Of a stretch of DNA of 6,951 bases, positions 5,660 to 6,951 are shown piece by piece. The stretch is from Coriobacteriia bacterium (GTDB lineage Bacteria; Actinomycetota; Coriobacteriia; Anaerosomatales; PALSA-660). The stretch lies in the NCBI GenBank assembly GCA_003133285.1, contig PKWR01000058.1, positions 1 to 6,951 on the forward strand, written 5' to 3'. The notes under the pieces are model-generated. The model saw nothing but the letters and a program-made list of their open reading frames with translations, had not been told where the DNA came from and ran no database searches. Made by a program: the position numbers and the translations under genes. The stretch's first letter is position 1. Every line of letters begins with the position of its first letter.

Positions 5660-6951
5660 CGCTCTCACTCACCTCGCCGGGCCGCGCGTTCGATGACTTC
5701 AACCGCGCCAACGGTGCTATCGGTGCCAACTGGACGAAGGAGTACGCCGCAGGCGGCGACCTCTCTATCGCGGGCAACAAGGCTGTTTCGAGCGCGCAAG
5801 ACAACGTGTGGTCGTTCAATCCGTTCGGTTCGGCCAACACCGACCAGTTCGTGTCGATGGTCGTCTACTCGTCCGTGAACTACTCCTACAAGTGCCTCGC
5901 TCGCTGCGGAGGCACCAACGGAGTCGGTGCGGGCTACCAAGTCCTGTTGTCTGGTTTGGGCAGCCTGTCGGTATGGAACCTCGCCGCTGGCACGCAGATG
6001 GGTTCCACGCAGACCGTATCCTCCGTTACGAGCATCGGAATCCGTGTCACGGGTTCGGGCGCGACGACGAAGGTTTCCGCGTTCTACAACGGAAGCATCC
6101 ACGCGAGTCTGACCGACCTCACCGCCGCTACCTACACCAACGCGGGCAAGGCCGGAGCGTACACGGTCGTGGCCAACTCCTCGATAGACAACTTCGAGTC
6201 CCTTTCCCGCGCCAACGTCCTCGTCACCTCGCTTCCCACCGGCTACTACGCACGCCTCACAGACGGCACGAACGTTGTGGATGCGGCGGAGTCGAGCGGC
6301 ACCGCGACCATCACGCCGTCAACCGCGCAGGGATTCGGCCCGTGGACGCTGCGCATCTACAACGGCAACCCGACGGGCGCAGGAGTCCAGCAAGGATCCG
6401 ACCAGACGGGCGTGTACGGCGGCGACTCGTGGGCGGGTAGCGGGTTCGTAACGACCCAGGCGCTGGCCGGATCCGCATCCGGCCTCGGTGCGCTCACCGC
6501 CGTCCTCGCGCTCCTGCAGCCGCTCACTGGCGTCTCGACGGGCACCGGCACGGAAGCTGCCACCCTTGCGCAACTGGTCGCGCTCGCGGCCAATGCACGG
6601 GGCGTGGCGACCACCACCGCCGTGGAAGGCGCGTACACGGCGCTCGGCAACGCTGCCGCACTCGGTAGCGCGACGGCCACGGCCACGCTCACGCAACTGG
6701 CGCCGCTCGCTGCACAGGCGACCGGCTACGGCTCCACACTCGCGACGCTTGCGGAGATCCAGCAGATGCAGGACGCGGCCGCCAACGGTGACGGGAACGC
6801 GCAGGCGACGCTCACGCAGCTGCAGCACCTTGTCGCGGCCGCCGTCGGCATCAGCACCGTGAGTGTGCACACGACCGGCCTTGCGCCGCTGTCCGCCGCC
6901 GCGATCGGGGACGCGACCGCATCCGCGATGCTCACGCAGATCGTGTCGCTC
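5656..6951 (+). CDS. Phage fiber / adhesion protein with LamG-like N-terminal domain (3' end outside window)
   Basis: An open frame of 432 codons without a stop, cut off by the window end. Residues 9-185 look like a concanavalin A/LamG-type beta sandwich. It opens with FDDFNRANGAIGANWT, continues with DLSIAGNKAV, and ends with TNAGKAGAYTVVANSSIDNFE, the standard entry and exit text of this domain in phage and carbohydrate-binding proteins. Residues 187-265 form a second beta domain (VTSLPTGYYARLTDG to GPWTLRIYNGNP). From about 268 the text changes to Ala/Leu/Thr helices with a 41-residue repeat. The likely role is host-surface or glycan binding on a fiber or minor tail protein, with the repeats as shaft. 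The start overlaps the previous stop (ATGA) and has only a weak G-rich site (5643-5646), so coupling is likely. A tape measure is less likely given the beta domains. Codon third positions are less G/C-biased than in the capsid gene. Confidence 0.85.
   Translation, partial: MTLSLTSPGRAFDDFNRANGAIGANWTKEYAAGGDLSIAGNKAVSSAQDNVWSFNPFGSANTDQFVSMVVYSSVNYSYKCLARCGGTNGVGAGYQVLLSGLGSLSVWNLAAGTQMGSTQTVSSVTSIGIRVTGSGATTKVSAFYNGSIHASLTDLTAATYTNAGKAGAYTVVANSSIDNFESLSRANVLVTSLPTGYYARLTDGTNVVDAAESSGTATITPSTAQGFGPWTLRIYNGNPTGAGVQQGSDQTGVYGGDSWAGSGFVTTQALAGSASGLGALTAVLALLQPLTGVSTGTGTEAATLAQLVALAANARGVATTTAVEGAYTALGNAAALGSATATATLTQLAPLAAQATGYGSTLATLAEIQQMQDAAANGDGNAQATLTQLQHLVAAAVGISTVSVHTTGLAPLSAAAIGDATASAMLTQIVSL
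6556..6951 (+). repeat. Degenerate ~41-residue tandem repeats in the fiber protein
   Basis: The motif TLTQL or a variant recurs as ATLAQL, ATLTQL, ATLTQL and AMLTQI. Its leucine falls at residues 304, 345, 386 and 426 (bases 6565, 6688, 6811, 6931), so spacing is 41, 41 and 40 residues. Three copies are preceded by AAAxG (from residues 333, 374 and 414), and a half-step copy (LATLAEIQQM) sits at 362-371. Bases are conserved only around the motif (for example ACGCTCACGCA), so the repeats are old or selected at protein level. They continue past the window end. Confidence 0.65.

Noticed and set aside
6319..6870. 183-residue frame on the minus strand
   Set aside because: It is opposite the open fiber frame, which has domain-like text throughout; this one is Arg/Gly-rich shadow.
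5656..6951. Tape measure protein as identity of the last gene
   Set aside because: The C-terminal Ala/Leu repeats could suggest it, but the N-terminal 265 residues are two beta domains with LamG-like entry text, which fits a fiber or minor tail protein better.
1..6951. CRISPR array, tRNA, IS element, toxin-antitoxin or defence genes
   Set aside because: No regularly spaced direct repeats, cloverleaf, transposase motifs or terminal inverted repeats were seen, and every supported gene fits virion assembly.

Overview
The window is one co-oriented block of phage structural genes, all on the plus strand, from a high-GC host. Codon third positions are mostly G or C, Shine-Dalgarno sites are strong, and genes overlap by 4 bases or lie a few bases apart. 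Together with HK97-type head genes, this points to a tailed phage or prophage of an actinobacterium. No integrase, tRNA, IS element, CRISPR array or bacterial flank is visible, so free phage and prophage cannot be told apart.

Region 1 (1-3981) is the head module: a small Sm-like protein, an HK97-type portal, a prohead protease with a long C-terminal extension that may act as scaffold, and an HK97-fold major capsid protein. The portal forms the DNA entry vertex, the capsid protein builds the shell around it, and the protease matures the shell. The terminase would be expected just upstream; the TGA at 3-5 may be its stop codon. A strong hairpin follows the capsid gene.

Region 2 (3982-5279) holds three small genes: a protein with a C-terminal HeH/LEM-like motif, a predicted beta-sandwich protein, and a beta-rich virion protein of a type often labelled phage tail fiber. 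Two tandem stem-loops lie between the second and third.

Region 3 (5280-6951) begins with a nested hairpin (5299-5362). It encloses a 12-codon leader ORF and buries the ribosome site of the next gene. Then come an unrecognised 98-residue protein and a large open reading frame from 5656 that runs off the window end. The latter has a LamG-like N-terminal domain, a second beta domain and about 41-residue alanine-rich helical repeats, and is most likely a fiber or other adhesion protein.

No recognisable neck, tail-tube, chaperone or tape-measure gene lies between the capsid gene and the adhesion-type genes, which is unlike the usual siphophage order. The most interesting new signal is the structured leader at 5299-5362. 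The rest is a recognisable but divergent morphogenesis cassette, and no defence or other non-virion system is visible.
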